This document shows, in pieces, positions 7,156 to 14,987 of a stretch of DNA of 21,297 nt. The notes below the pieces were generated by a model, which made no database searches, had not been told where the DNA came from, and worked only from the letters and a program-made list of their open reading frames with translations. The position numbers and the translations under genes were made by a program. Origin of the DNA: Lachnospiraceae bacterium (lineage in GTDB: Bacteria > Bacillota > Clostridia > Lachnospirales > Lachnospiraceae); the NCBI GenBank assembly GCA_003447295.1, contig DLZQ01000040.1, forward strand, positions 1-21,297, written 5' to 3'. The stretch's first letter is position 1. The number at the start of each line of letters is the position of its first letter.

Positions 7156-7243
7156 ATCGAAATAAGACAGCAATTTGAGCGCAAGCGCCCATCGCTGTCC
7201 TCACTATGCCTATGCGCGGCTCATTGCCCGCGTAACTTTCGAG

Positions 7244-7564
7244 TTATGCCAGCACCTGATCCAACTTCTGACGGAAGTCTGCCTCGGACATGGCACCACC
7301 GAAGGTTACAGCAGGCTCTCCGTTCTTGAACACGATGAAATGAGGGATGCTTACTACACGGTACTTCTGCGCGATCGCCATGTTTTCATCCACATTGAGT
7401 TTGCCGATCTTCATCTTGCCGGCGTAAGCTTCGGCACATTTCTCCACCACAGGTCCCATCATCTTGCAGGGGCCACACCAGTCGGCATAGAAATCCACCA
7501 GAACGGGAATCTCCGAATGCAGAACTTCCTCTTCAAAATTAGCAACAGTAAAAGTGTATTCCAT
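7244..7564 (-). CDS. trxA: Thioredoxin
   Basis: 106 residues, standard thioredoxin size. An in-frame ATG further upstream (7645) would add 27 residues, but ATG 7564 (MEYTFTV) follows a GGAAGG site with good spacing and begins the normal thioredoxin fold. The active site is W29-C30-G31-P32-C33, preceded by VDFYADW. The cis-proline is P74 in SIPHF, where most thioredoxins have Thr after the Pro; His75 is a small deviation that could affect substrate contact. It is a general cytosolic protein disulfide reductase recycled by thioredoxin reductase, not seen here. It lies downstream of trmB on the same strand but 292 bp away, behind repeats, so separate transcription is likely. Confidence 0.96.
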   Translation of the reverse strand: MEYTFTVANFEEEVLHSEIPVLVDFYADWCGPCKMMGPVVEKCAEAYAGKMKIGKLNVDENMAIAQKYRVVSIPHFIVFKNGEPAVTFGGAMSEADFRQKLDQVLA

Positions 7565-7581
7565 AATGATCCTTCCTTTCC

Positions 7582-7601
7582 CGGCTGAATGCAAGCAGCC
7601 G
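7582..7601 (-). other. Small hairpin in the trxA leader
   Basis: CGGCTG (7582-7587) and CAGCCG (7596-7601) flank an 8-nt loop, just upstream of the trxA ribosome binding site. It would form in the 5' untranslated region of trxA. Confidence 0.35.
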
Positions 7602-7620
7602 ATATGGTTTAAGTTTTTAC

Positions 7621-7711
7621 AACTATTCAGAATCACATTCGCCATATAAAACTTCTTATCTGCTTGAACGCAAGCATTCGCAGATCGCAGTTTGCATGGC
7701 TCTGAATAGTT
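7621..7711. repeat. Inverted-repeat intergenic element (TTCAG-ended, copy 2)
   Basis: AACTATTCAGA (7621-7631) and TCTGAATAGTT (7701-7711) are perfect 11-bp inverted ends of a 91-bp element upstream of trxA. Its right end, CATGGCTCTGAATAGTTACA (7695-7714), matches 1110-1127 at 16 of 18 bases with a 2-nt gap. Its left end also shares TTCAG and CATTCGC in the same order with the 967 element. The centre contains GCTTG-AACG-CAAGC nested within a TCTGC...GCAGA stem. Confidence 0.65.
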
Positions 7712-7719
7712 ACAAGTAT

Positions 7720-7858
7720 TTCAAAAAAAGAGTGTGTTGTGAATTAATTCAAAAAAGAGTGTGTTGTGAATTAATTCAAAAATGAGTGTGTTATGAATTA
7801 TTTCAAAAAAACAGTGTGTTATGAATTATTTCAAAAAATGAGTGTATTATGAATTGTT
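7720..7858. repeat. Five tandem 27-28-bp repeats at the trmB 3' end
   Basis: Copies begin at 7720, 7748, 7775, 7802 and 7830 with the core TTCAAAAAA.GAGTGTGTT.TGAATT. Copies one and two are nearly identical; later ones diverge (TGTTG to TGTTA, TAATTC to TATTTC). The last copy runs into the trmB stop codon (7857-7859). There are no spacers, so this is not CRISPR. On the minus strand each copy gives a T-run, which may weaken transcription out of trmB. Confidence 0.85.
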
Positions 7859-8501
7859 ATCTAAAAATAATATATTTACAAATAGGGTTGCCGATGGAGG
7901 AGAATTTCTCCTCATATTCTGTCATGACATTGCCTGCCATCAGAGCAGCGTCACTGTGCAGATCGTAGGTGATCACCTTCGCCTGCCAGCCGGCGGGTTC
8001 TAATTCTTCCACTGCAAAATCAAACAGAGGACGATTATCCGTCTTGAATTCCAGAGTGCCATCTTTTTTTAAGATCACATCATAGCGGGCCAGGAACTGT
8101 CTGGAGGGCAGACGTCTCTTGGCATGGCGGTCTTTCGGCCAGGGATCGGAGAAATTCAGATAGATCCGGTCTACTTCACCCTTCCCGAATACCTTATCGA
8201 TATCTTCGGCATCCATGCGGATGAATTTCAGGTTGGGAAGCTCATCTTCCTCCATTTTTTGGATGGCGCGGAGCAGAACACTGGAATATTTCTCGATGCC
8301 CACATAATTGATCTGCGGATTTGATTTCGCAAGGGTATGCAGGAAACGTCCTTTTCCCATGCCGATCTCAATATGAATGGGGTGATCGTTTCCGAAGATC
8401 TCGTGCCAGGTTCCGGGACAGTCTTCCAAAGTATCTTCCGGTACCACGTAAGGGCTGTCTGCGATCACCTCGCGGGAACCGGTAATGTTGCGTAATCTCA
8501 T
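7857..8501 (-). CDS. trmB: tRNA (guanine-N7-)-methyltransferase
   Basis: 214 residues, a normal TrmB length. The SAM-binding motif is IEIGMGKGRF (residues 44-53), followed by the acidic ribose-binding strand INYVGIE. The family signature NFSDPWPKDRHAKRRL (about 116-131) contains the catalytic and tRNA-binding Asp and Lys/His residues. The C-terminal segment has FKTDNRPLFDFAVEE, typical of TrmB. The enzyme makes m7G46 in tRNA variable loops, in the cytosol. The start ATG at 8501 has a GAAAGG site about 11 nt upstream, somewhat distant, within a run of near-repeats. The last codons overlap the end of a tandem repeat array, which may have changed the C-terminus. Confidence 0.96.
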   Translation of the reverse strand: MRLRNITGSREVIADSPYVVPEDTLEDCPGTWHEIFGNDHPIHIEIGMGKGRFLHTLAKSNPQINYVGIEKYSSVLLRAIQKMEEDELPNLKFIRMDAEDIDKVFGKGEVDRIYLNFSDPWPKDRHAKRRLPSRQFLARYDVILKKDGTLEFKTDNRPLFDFAVEELEPAGWQAKVITYDLHSDAALMAGNVMTEYEEKFSSIGNPICKYIIFR

Positions 8502-8507
8502 ATATTC

Positions 8508-8577
8508 GATAACCTTTCTTTATTGATAACCTTTTTTATTGATGACTTTTCTTATTTAATGTTTAATGACTTTTCTT
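8508..8577 (-). repeat. Degenerate short repeats containing the trmB ribosome binding site
   Basis: Read on the minus strand, AAGAAAGGTTATC, AAAAAAGGTTATC, AGAAAAGTCATC and AGAAAAGTCATT occur in succession (plus-strand starts near 8508, 8525, 8541 and 8565). The copy nearest trmB supplies its ribosome binding site, and the second offers another AAGG. Slippage here could change leader length. Confidence 0.55.
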
Positions 8578-8614
8578 GATGAATTCTGCAAAATCATGTA
8601 GAATCTGTATTGTC

Positions 8615-8643
8615 AATGTACTTTATCTTGGAAAACTTGTCAA
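8615..8643 (-). promoter_or_regulatory. Probable trmB promoter
   Basis: On the minus strand, TTGACA (8643-8638), a 17-bp spacer and TACATT (8620-8615), about 114 bp upstream of the trmB start. The -35 is perfect; the -10 has two mismatches. Confidence 0.55.
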
Positions 8644-8855
8644 GTGACCCTGTTGGAACAGACGGTTGTGCACGATCCTGCAGCATCGGGTAGTTGTGAC
8701 TGATTTTTGAATTTCTGGTACTTTGGAGAGTGTGAATCGTCAAAAGCCCACTGTTTGAGAGGAATATATTTGCAAATAAAATTTAAAAGCCAGCAAATTT
8801 GTTGATATTGGTATTGAATGTAGTTAAGTAAATAAAGAATAATGTTCATGAGCAT
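8640..8855 (-). pseudogene. Probable 3'-truncated transposase remnant
   Basis: 71 codons on the minus strand starting at ATG 8855 (or ATG 8849) behind AAAAGGAGCC, a good ribosome binding site. The N-terminal part, with IPLKQWAFDDSHSPKYQKFK, reminds me of N-termini of transposases common in Clostridia, though I cannot name the IS family. After the KYQKFK segment (near 8706) the sequence loses that resemblance and ends at a stop within the trmB promoter region. This fits an insertion sequence whose 3' part was deleted. The A/T-rich codon use differs from the neighbouring genes. It could instead be a small unrelated protein. Confidence 0.4.
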
Positions 8856-9008
8856 TGGCTCCTTTTGATTTGTGGAAGTTTGGTCACGGACATTATATCA
8901 AAAATGGGAGGTCAATGCTTTTTTATTTGCAAACTCCCGAAAATAAAGGCTTTAGAAAGAAAAAAAGGGTAGTAAACTTGACACTACCATATAAAAACGG
9001 GAGGAAAG
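8856..9008 (+). promoter_or_regulatory. Upstream region of the phosphoesterase gene
   Basis: 153 bp without a gene. A GGTAGT (8968-8973) / ACTACC (8983-8988) inverted repeat with a 9-nt loop lies 20 bp before the start codon and overlaps a TTGACA (8978-8983). The TTGACA has no -10 at normal spacing, so the inverted repeat is more likely an operator or leader hairpin. A TATAAT on the minus strand (about 8895-8900) may have driven the truncated transposase. Confidence 0.3.
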
Positions 9009-9563
9009 ATGATGAAATGGATGATTGCGTCGGACATTCACGGTTCGGCATACTATTGCAGAAAATTATTAGAGACATATGAAAAAGAAGGAGCGGAGAG
9101 ACTTTTGCTGTTGGGAGATATTTTGTATCACGGTCCCCGCAATGACCTCCCGGAAGGATATGCACCGAAGGAAGTTATTGAGCTTTTGAATGCCCGTAAA
9201 AAAGACATCTACTGTGTCCGCGGCAACTGTGATACGGAGGTGGATCAAATGGTGCTGGAATTCCCGGTGCTGGCGGATTACTGCGTACTTGCGGAAGGAA
9301 ATACAATGGTCTATGCTACCCACGGACATATTTATAACGAACAGAACCTGCCGCCGCTGCACCCCGGAGATGTGCTGCTGCACGGACATACCCATGTACC
9401 GAAATGCATGGAACATGAGGAAGAACAGTACATTTGTATGAATCCCGGTTCCGTGTCGATCCCGAAGGAAGGCAGCTGGCACGGGTATATGATCTGGGAA
9501 GATAATACGTTTATCTGGAAAGATTTTGACGGTCAGGAACATATGCAAAAAATTTTAAGTTAA
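9009..9563 (+). CDS. YfcE/MJ0936-family metallophosphoesterase
   Basis: 184 residues, normal for this family. ATG 9009 and ATG 9012 both follow GGAGG; spacing favours 9012 slightly, and the difference is one residue. Metal-binding motifs appear in order: SDIHGS (residues 8-13), GDILYHGPRN, GNCD, THGH and HGHTHVP, giving the two-metal site of calcineurin-like phosphoesterases. E. coli YfcE is a phosphodiesterase on artificial substrates; the physiological substrate is unknown. The protein has no signal peptide and should be cytosolic. It stands alone between a truncated transposase and a terminator, so context gives no clue to function. Confidence 0.9.
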   Translation: MMKWMIASDIHGSAYYCRKLLETYEKEGAERLLLLGDILYHGPRNDLPEGYAPKEVIELLNARKKDIYCVRGNCDTEVDQMVLEFPVLADYCVLAEGNTMVYATHGHIYNEQNLPPLHPGDVLLHGHTHVPKCMEHEEEQYICMNPGSVSIPKEGSWHGYMIWEDNTFIWKDFDGQEHMQKILS

Positions 9564-9579
9564 TACTATGGTTTTTGAG

Positions 9580-9626
9580 AAAAATGGTGTATGATAGAAA
9601 ATGTGCATTATCATACACCGTTTTTA
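9580..9626 (+). terminator. Intrinsic terminator after the phosphoesterase gene
   Basis: GGTGTATGAT (9586-9595) pairs with ATCATACACC (9610-9619), flanked by AAAAA and GTTTTTA. It starts 17 bp after the stop codon. Confidence 0.75.
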
Positions 9627-9750
9627 TAAGATGTCGGGGTCAAAAGCCCCCGACTTTGATGCCTACGGATTGCCCCGTGCCACGCACTCCCACGTCTCCG
9701 CTCCGCTTCGGTCCGTGCTAGACATGTGCCACTGGCATCTTTTATAAAGG
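9621..9750. repeat. Inverted-repeat intergenic element with GC-rich core
   Basis: TTTTTATAAGATG at the left and CATCTTTTATAAA at the right form imperfect inverted ends. Inside, GATGCC (9658-9663) and GGCATC (9734-9739) are perfect inverted copies, and GTCGGGG (9633-9639) / CCCCGAC (9648-9654) make a 7-bp hairpin. The GC-rich core contrasts with its A/T-rich borders. No ORF is present. It looks like an inserted repeat between the terminator and the carboxypeptidase leader. Confidence 0.5.
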
Positions 9751-9781
9751 TTTATAAAGATTTATCAGGAAGGATTTATAC

Positions 9782-11482
9782 ATGCGTTTTTTCAAGCATT
9801 TTTCATATAGAACTTTTTTTGCGAAGGCAGTTATGGGAATCGGCGCCATCTGTCTTTTTGCATCTAATGGACTTGCGGTTTCGGCAACCACCATAAAAGA
9901 AGAGAACATCGCCCGCAACCAGTCGCTGGCGGTACAGTCCAATGCGGTGGACAACTGGCCCACGGGCCCGGTAGTCAGTGCGGAGTCGGCGATCCTGATC
10001 GATGCGGATACCGGAGCAATCTTGTATGCGAAAAATATTCACCAGAAGGAGTATCCCGCCAGTACCACCAAGATACTGACGACACTGATCGCCTCGGAGC
10101 GCTGCAGCATGGATGAGATCGTGGATTTCTCCTACGATGCGGTACATGACATCGACCCGGGCAGCAACCATATTGCCATTGAACCCGGGGAACAGCTGAC
10201 TATGGAAGAGTGTCTGAATGCCATACTGATCCGTTCAGCGAATGAGGTATCTTTTGCGGTGGCGGAACATATCTCGGGGACGACCTGGCAGGATTTCGGC
10301 GACATCATGAACGAGCGGGCGAAGGAACTGGGATGTGTGGATTCTCATTTTGTCAATCCCAACGGTCTTCCCAATGAGGATCATTACACCAGCGCCTATG
10401 ATCTGGCGATGATCGGCAAGGCATTTTTTGCCAACGAAGCATTGTGCAAAATGACCATGACCCACATGCTGCACATCCTGCCCTCGGAGAGACAGCCGGA
10501 TGACATTATGGAAGTCAACAAAATGGAACTGATCCCCGGCGGAAAATACGCCTATCCTTATCTGGTAGGATGTAAGACCGGTTATACTGATGTGGCGAGA
10601 AGCACGCTGGTATCCTGCGCGGAGAAGGATGGCATGAAGCTGATCTGCGTGGTGATGAGGGATGAGAATCCTAATTATTATGAAGATACGATTTCGCTGT
10701 TTGATTACGGATTCAGTAATTTTGGAAAGGTCAATATCGCGCAGACAGAGACCAAATACAACATTGAAAATCCGGGTTCCTTTTATAGTGGCAATGACAT
10801 CTTCGGCAATTCCAAGCCGATCCTGGAACTGAATCAGAGCGATTGTATCACTCTGCCGAATACTATCACATTCGAGGATGCGGTATCCGATATTTCTTAT
10901 GATAACACGGAACCCGGACAGGTAGCGGTTATTACGTATACGTATCATGATGTGGTACTGGGCACAGCGTCCATAGATTTCACGGCTTCGGAAAAGGGAA
11001 GCAGTGTGTTTGGGGATGAGACCACAGGGACAACGGATGGGGCAGAAGCTACGGCGGCAACGCAGGAGCCGGACGGCACCGGGGCTACGCAGCCGACAGA
11101 AGGAGCGGCGGCTGATGAGCCGACCGGCGAGGGTGGAGGTATTCCCACAGCCACGCAGTCTGTAGCTTCTGGGGAAGAAGATACGGCTTCCGGTGGTCCG
11201 GCAGTGATTTTTATCAATGTGGTAAAGGTATTTTTCTGGATCCTGGGGATCGCTGTGGTGATTTTCCTCATTCTGCTGCTAAGAGCATTTGTTAAAAATT
11301 ATCATTTCGCCCACCGCAGTACCAGATTGACCTGGCGGTTTAACCGCAGAAGAAATCGTTCCAGATCCCGTTATCGCTCCGTGGATCAGGATCTGCGCAG
11401 CAGACGTAAGGAGGCTATCCGACAGGCGAAGAAACGGCGCAAGCCCAAGAAGCCCAACCGCTTCCGTGACCTGGATTTCTAA
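9782..11482 (+). CDS. Serine-type D-Ala-D-Ala carboxypeptidase (DacF/PBP5 family) with basic C-terminal tail
   Basis: 566 residues. GGAAGG lies upstream of the ATG at 9782. A signal sequence covers about residues 14-35 (hydrophobic AVMGIGAICLFAS, then AVSA). The penicillin-binding motifs are S94-T-T-K97, S152-A-N154 and K265-T-G267. A PBP5-type C-terminal beta domain follows, then a Thr/Ala/Glu-rich linker (about 405-470), one transmembrane helix (about 473-503) and a Lys/Arg-rich cytoplasmic tail (about 510-566). The family trims the terminal D-Ala from peptidoglycan pentapeptides, limiting cross-linking, and is a beta-lactam target. Most DacF/PBP5 proteins end in an amphipathic anchor; a true transmembrane helix plus a tail of over 50 residues is a variation. 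Transcription ends at a bidirectional terminator. Confidence 0.93.
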   Translation: MRFFKHFSYRTFFAKAVMGIGAICLFASNGLAVSATTIKEENIARNQSLAVQSNAVDNWPTGPVVSAESAILIDADTGAILYAKNIHQKEYPASTTKILTTLIASERCSMDEIVDFSYDAVHDIDPGSNHIAIEPGEQLTMEECLNAILIRSANEVSFAVAEHISGTTWQDFGDIMNERAKELGCVDSHFVNPNGLPNEDHYTSAYDLAMIGKAFFANEALCKMTMTHMLHILPSERQPDDIMEVNKMELIPGGKYAYPYLVGCKTGYTDVARSTLVSCAEKDGMKLICVVMRDENPNYYEDTISLFDYGFSNFGKVNIAQTETKYNIENPGSFYSGNDIFGNSKPILELNQSDCITLPNTITFEDAVSDISYDNTEPGQVAVITYTYHDVVLGTASIDFTASEKGSSVFGDETTGTTDGAEATAATQEPDGTGATQPTEGAAADEPTGEGGGIPTATQSVASGEEDTASGGPAVIFINVVKVFFWILGIAVVIFLILLLRAFVKNYHFAHRSTRLTWRFNRRRNRSRSRYRSVDQDLRSRRKEAIRQAKKRRKPKKPNRFRDLDF

Positions 11483-11500
11483 GAGAATATAGATAGATAC

Positions 11501-11537
11501 AAAAAGGCATGTCCCGATACGAGGGGCATGCCTTTTT
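11501..11537. terminator. Bidirectional terminator between convergent genes
   Basis: AAAAAGGCATGTCCC (11501-11515) pairs with GGGGCATGCCTTTTT (11523-11537), 15 bp with one G-U, with A-run and T-run at the two ends. It serves the carboxypeptidase gene on the plus strand and the 11558 gene on the minus strand. Confidence 0.9.
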
Positions 11538-11557
11538 AAGTTCAATGTTGCAAAATT

Positions 11558-12319
11558 CTACTTGCTCAATAAATATTCTGCCAGATCCACAGCGGTGTCT
11601 GCATGCTTCGCATTTGCGTAGATGCCCATGACAATACCGTCTCCGCGGAAGTAATAGTTATCGGTCAGGTCCTTACAGCCGGTCAGGCAGATGCCCACCG
11701 GGACGGGATCCTGCATTTCTTCCGGGTGGAGAGGATCGGGATATTCCGGAGTATAATCGGAATTCAGATCATCGTTTGCTGCCTCGATCGCCAGCACCAC
11801 TTCCCTGTCCACATAATAGAAATAAGGTTCCAGTGCCTGGAGCTGTTCTTCTGTGAGGATATCCCGCAGATCATAGAACAGACTGCTGTTGGCATATTTT
11901 TGGAAAGAATCGAAATCCGTGATCATGCTGTCAAGCTCATTTGCTGCCACATATACCATCAGCTTCTGGGTAGAAGTGACGGAGGTCTCATCCATGCTGT
12001 CTTCCACGATACGAATAGAAGTATCGAAGGTGATATCGCTGGTATTCAGATCAATGCCCTCTTTTTCGGCGAAATCCGCAATGAAATCCGGCTGCTCGGA
12101 AGACATCTGGTCTAAGAGACTTGCGTTTAATAAAACAGTGTTAAAAGCGGTATCCTTCCGGTTCACATACTGATAAATAAAGCTTACGAGCATACCGATG
12201 ATGATCACGGAAATGATCACATGCCATTTATAATAATACCAGAAATACGAAAACTTCTGCTTGGGAGTACCGTTTTTCAGTGCTTCCCGTTCTTCTTTAA
12301 ATTCATCCATTACAGCCAT
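11558..12319 (-). CDS. Single-pass membrane protein of unknown function
   Basis: 253 residues. The start at 12319 follows GGAAGGCGG seven bases upstream. A charged N-terminus (about 1-22) is followed by an aromatic stretch (SYFWYYYKWH) and one transmembrane helix (about 32-52). The remaining 200 residues would be outside the cell; they are acidic (SSEQPDF, DLNSDYTPEYPDPLHPEE) and have two Cys (in a GICLTGCKD context). I do not recognise a domain. The layout resembles small membrane proteins often seen near cell-envelope genes in Clostridia. It is convergent with the carboxypeptidase gene and divergent from the 12597 gene, with its own promoter. Confidence 0.8.
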   Translation of the reverse strand: MAVMDEFKEEREALKNGTPKQKFSYFWYYYKWHVIISVIIIGMLVSFIYQYVNRKDTAFNTVLLNASLLDQMSSEQPDFIADFAEKEGIDLNTSDITFDTSIRIVEDSMDETSVTSTQKLMVYVAANELDSMITDFDSFQKYANSSLFYDLRDILTEEQLQALEPYFYYVDREVVLAIEAANDDLNSDYTPEYPDPLHPEEMQDPVPVGICLTGCKDLTDNYYFRGDGIVMGIYANAKHADTAVDLAEYLLSK

Positions 12320-12353
12320 GGAAAAACCGCCTTCCTGTGTAAAATATAAATTT

Positions 12354-12382
12354 ATGATAAAGGTTCTCTATCCGAAAGTCAA
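12354..12382 (-). promoter_or_regulatory. Promoter of the 11558-12319 gene
   Basis: On the minus strand, TTGACT (12382-12377), 17-bp spacer, TATCAT (12359-12354), about 35 bp upstream of the start codon; each hexamer has one mismatch. Confidence 0.6.
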
Positions 12383-12444
12383 TGAAGGAAGTGTGAGGGG
12401 ATTCTAAAAAAAGAATTAAATCACCCGGAAAATCCAGGCATATC

Positions 12445-12473
12445 TTGCAAGTTTTTCACGGATGATATATCAT
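12445..12473 (+). promoter_or_regulatory. Probable promoter of the 12597 gene
   Basis: TTGCAA (12445-12450), 17-bp spacer, TATCAT (12468-12473). It would give a 5' untranslated region of about 115 nt, and it is divergent to the promoter at 12354-12382. Confidence 0.5.
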
Positions 12474-12596
12474 AATAGAAACGATTGTCAGGAGAAGCAG
12501 AATCCGGACAGGCGTAAACAGAGATTTCCCGAAGGAACGGAAGAACGGCGCGGAAAATCTCTGCTGCAAAATATATGAGAGAAAAGGAAACGAAAA

Positions 12597-13091
12597 ATGA
12601 GTGATTCTTACGTAGAATGTCTTGTAAAAGCAAAACAGCCCGCGTGGGCTAAAATCTTAAAAGTATTACTTGTCACCCTGACAGTGTTAAGCTGCCTGGT
12701 AATGTTTGTATTTATCATTTTCCTGCCGGTCGCTCTTGTTGCGGGTGTGGGAGCTTATTTTCTGAATATGTTCACGGATCTGGAGTATGAATATCTCTAT
12801 CTGGATAAGGAGCTGTCTGTGGACAAGATCATGGCAAAGAGTAAGAGAAAACGTGTAGCTACTTACAGCCTGGACCGCATGGAGGTATTTGCACCGGTCT
12901 ATTCCTATCATCTGGACAACTTCAAGAACCGTCAGGTGAAGGAGAAGGATTACAGCATCGGCGAGGTACTTCAGCCGGATGGCCGTTATGCCATGTATTA
13001 TGAAGGTGGCGAGAAGATCATCTTAAGCCCCAACGAGGAACTGGTGAAAGTGCTCAAGAGCGTGGCACCCCGTAAGGTATTCAGCGAATAA
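12597..13091 (+). CDS. Small membrane protein, DUF6106-like
   Basis: 164 residues. AAGGAAA lies before the ATG at 12597. The sequence starts MSDSYVECLVKAK, followed by a long hydrophobic region (about 20-60) that probably makes two membrane helices. A soluble C-terminal part follows, with LEYEYLYLDKELSVDKIM, RKRVATYSLDRMEVFAP and YYEGGEKIILSPNEELV. From memory this pattern fits the DUF6106 family found in Lachnospiraceae, whose function is unknown; I have not verified this. It forms a single-gene unit between its own promoter and a terminator at 13115-13155. Confidence 0.8.
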   Translation: MSDSYVECLVKAKQPAWAKILKVLLVTLTVLSCLVMFVFIIFLPVALVAGVGAYFLNMFTDLEYEYLYLDKELSVDKIMAKSKRKRVATYSLDRMEVFAPVYSYHLDNFKNRQVKEKDYSIGEVLQPDGRYAMYYEGGEKIILSPNEELVKVLKSVAPRKVFSE

Positions 13092-13114
13092 TGATCAGTG
13101 AGTAATTCACGAAC

Positions 13115-13155
13115 AAAAGGATTCCGGTGAACAGGATACATCGGAATCCTTTTTT
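13115..13155 (+). terminator. Intrinsic terminator after the 12597 gene
   Basis: AAAAGGATTCCG (13115-13126) pairs with CGGAATCC (13142-13149) plus T-run (13150-13155); the stem is at least 8 bp and 12 bp counting A-T pairs. Confidence 0.85.
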
Positions 13156-13203
13156 GATACAAAATTATTAAAACAATATTGAGAAAAAATCTATAATATT
13201 CAG

Positions 13204-13232
13204 TTGACAGTCATAGAAAACTTTGCTAAACT
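13204..13232 (+). promoter_or_regulatory. Probable guaB promoter
   Basis: A perfect TTGACA (13204-13209), 17-bp spacer, TAAACT (13227-13232, two mismatches). Transcription would start near 13239, about 98 nt before guaB. Confidence 0.55.
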
Positions 13233-13243
13233 CATGGAAATGT

Positions 13244-13282
13244 TATAAGCACAGCGAATATTTATTATAAATATAGCTTATA
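13244..13282 (+). promoter_or_regulatory. Nested inverted repeats in the guaB leader
   Basis: TATAAGC (13244-13250) pairs with GCTTATA (13276-13282), and inside it ATATTTAT (13258-13265) pairs with ATAAATAT (13267-13274). The structure would begin at the first transcribed bases. It may be an operator or an mRNA stem; no known purine riboswitch core is seen. Confidence 0.4.
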
Positions 13283-13315
13283 TTACTGAAACAAATCATT
13301 CACAAATCTTATTAA

Positions 13316-14794
<1,479 letters not shown>

Positions 14795-14825
14795 GTTGTA
14801 AGAAAATAAAATATAGAACCAGGAG

Positions 14826-14851
14826 AAACGCACCCTCGTCGGTGCGTTTTT
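14826..14851 (+). terminator. Intrinsic terminator after guaB
   Basis: AAACGCACC (14826-14834), loop CTCGTC, GGTGCGTTTTT (14841-14851), 32 bp after the stop codon. Confidence 0.9.
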
Positions 14852-14919
14852 CTTTGTGGAAGAAACTCGTTTACAAAACGGGAATCTCGGGTGACTATTG
14901 AACGAAAAATTTCCCCTAC

Positions 14920-14952
14920 GGTCGATTCATGTCATTTTTGGGTCGATTCATG
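14920..14952. promoter_or_regulatory. Paired 12-bp direct repeats upstream of the surface-protein gene
   Basis: GGTCGATTCATG occurs at 14920-14931 and again at 14941-14952, period 21 bp, which is two helical turns. Such spacing fits a dimeric regulator binding one face of DNA. The repeats lie about 90-120 bp before the start codon. Confidence 0.4.
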
Positions 14953-14987
14953 CAAAAAATGGTTTTGCCGAGAGAAAGTGTGGTACG

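Larger units (their letters stand above)
6837..7236. repeat. 400-bp intergenic element bounded by inverted repeats
   Basis: AGCCGCGCATAG (6850-6861) and CTATGCGCGGCT (7210-7221) are perfect 12-bp inverted copies, with GTTACG (6837-6842) and CGTAAC (7231-7236) as matching outer ends. The stretch fills the space between convergent gatB and trxA, beginning 8 bp after the gatB stop and ending 7 bp before the trxA stop. It holds the gatB terminator, a multi-helix RNA candidate (6930-7020) and tandem hairpins (7032-7155). No ORF with a ribosome binding site is present. It resembles a non-autonomous mobile or composite repeat; no target duplication was identified. Confidence 0.55.

Noticed and set aside
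7175..7588. 137-codon ORF on the plus strand
   Set aside because: It is antisense to trxA, whose WCGPC motif and ribosome binding site are unambiguous.
7720..7858. Possible CRISPR array
   Set aside because: Repeats abut with no unique spacers, drift in sequence, and no cas genes are near.
8978..8983. TTGACA as the -35 of the phosphoesterase promoter
   Set aside because: At 17-bp spacing the -10 position falls on the ribosome binding site (GAGGAA), so no functional promoter is supported.
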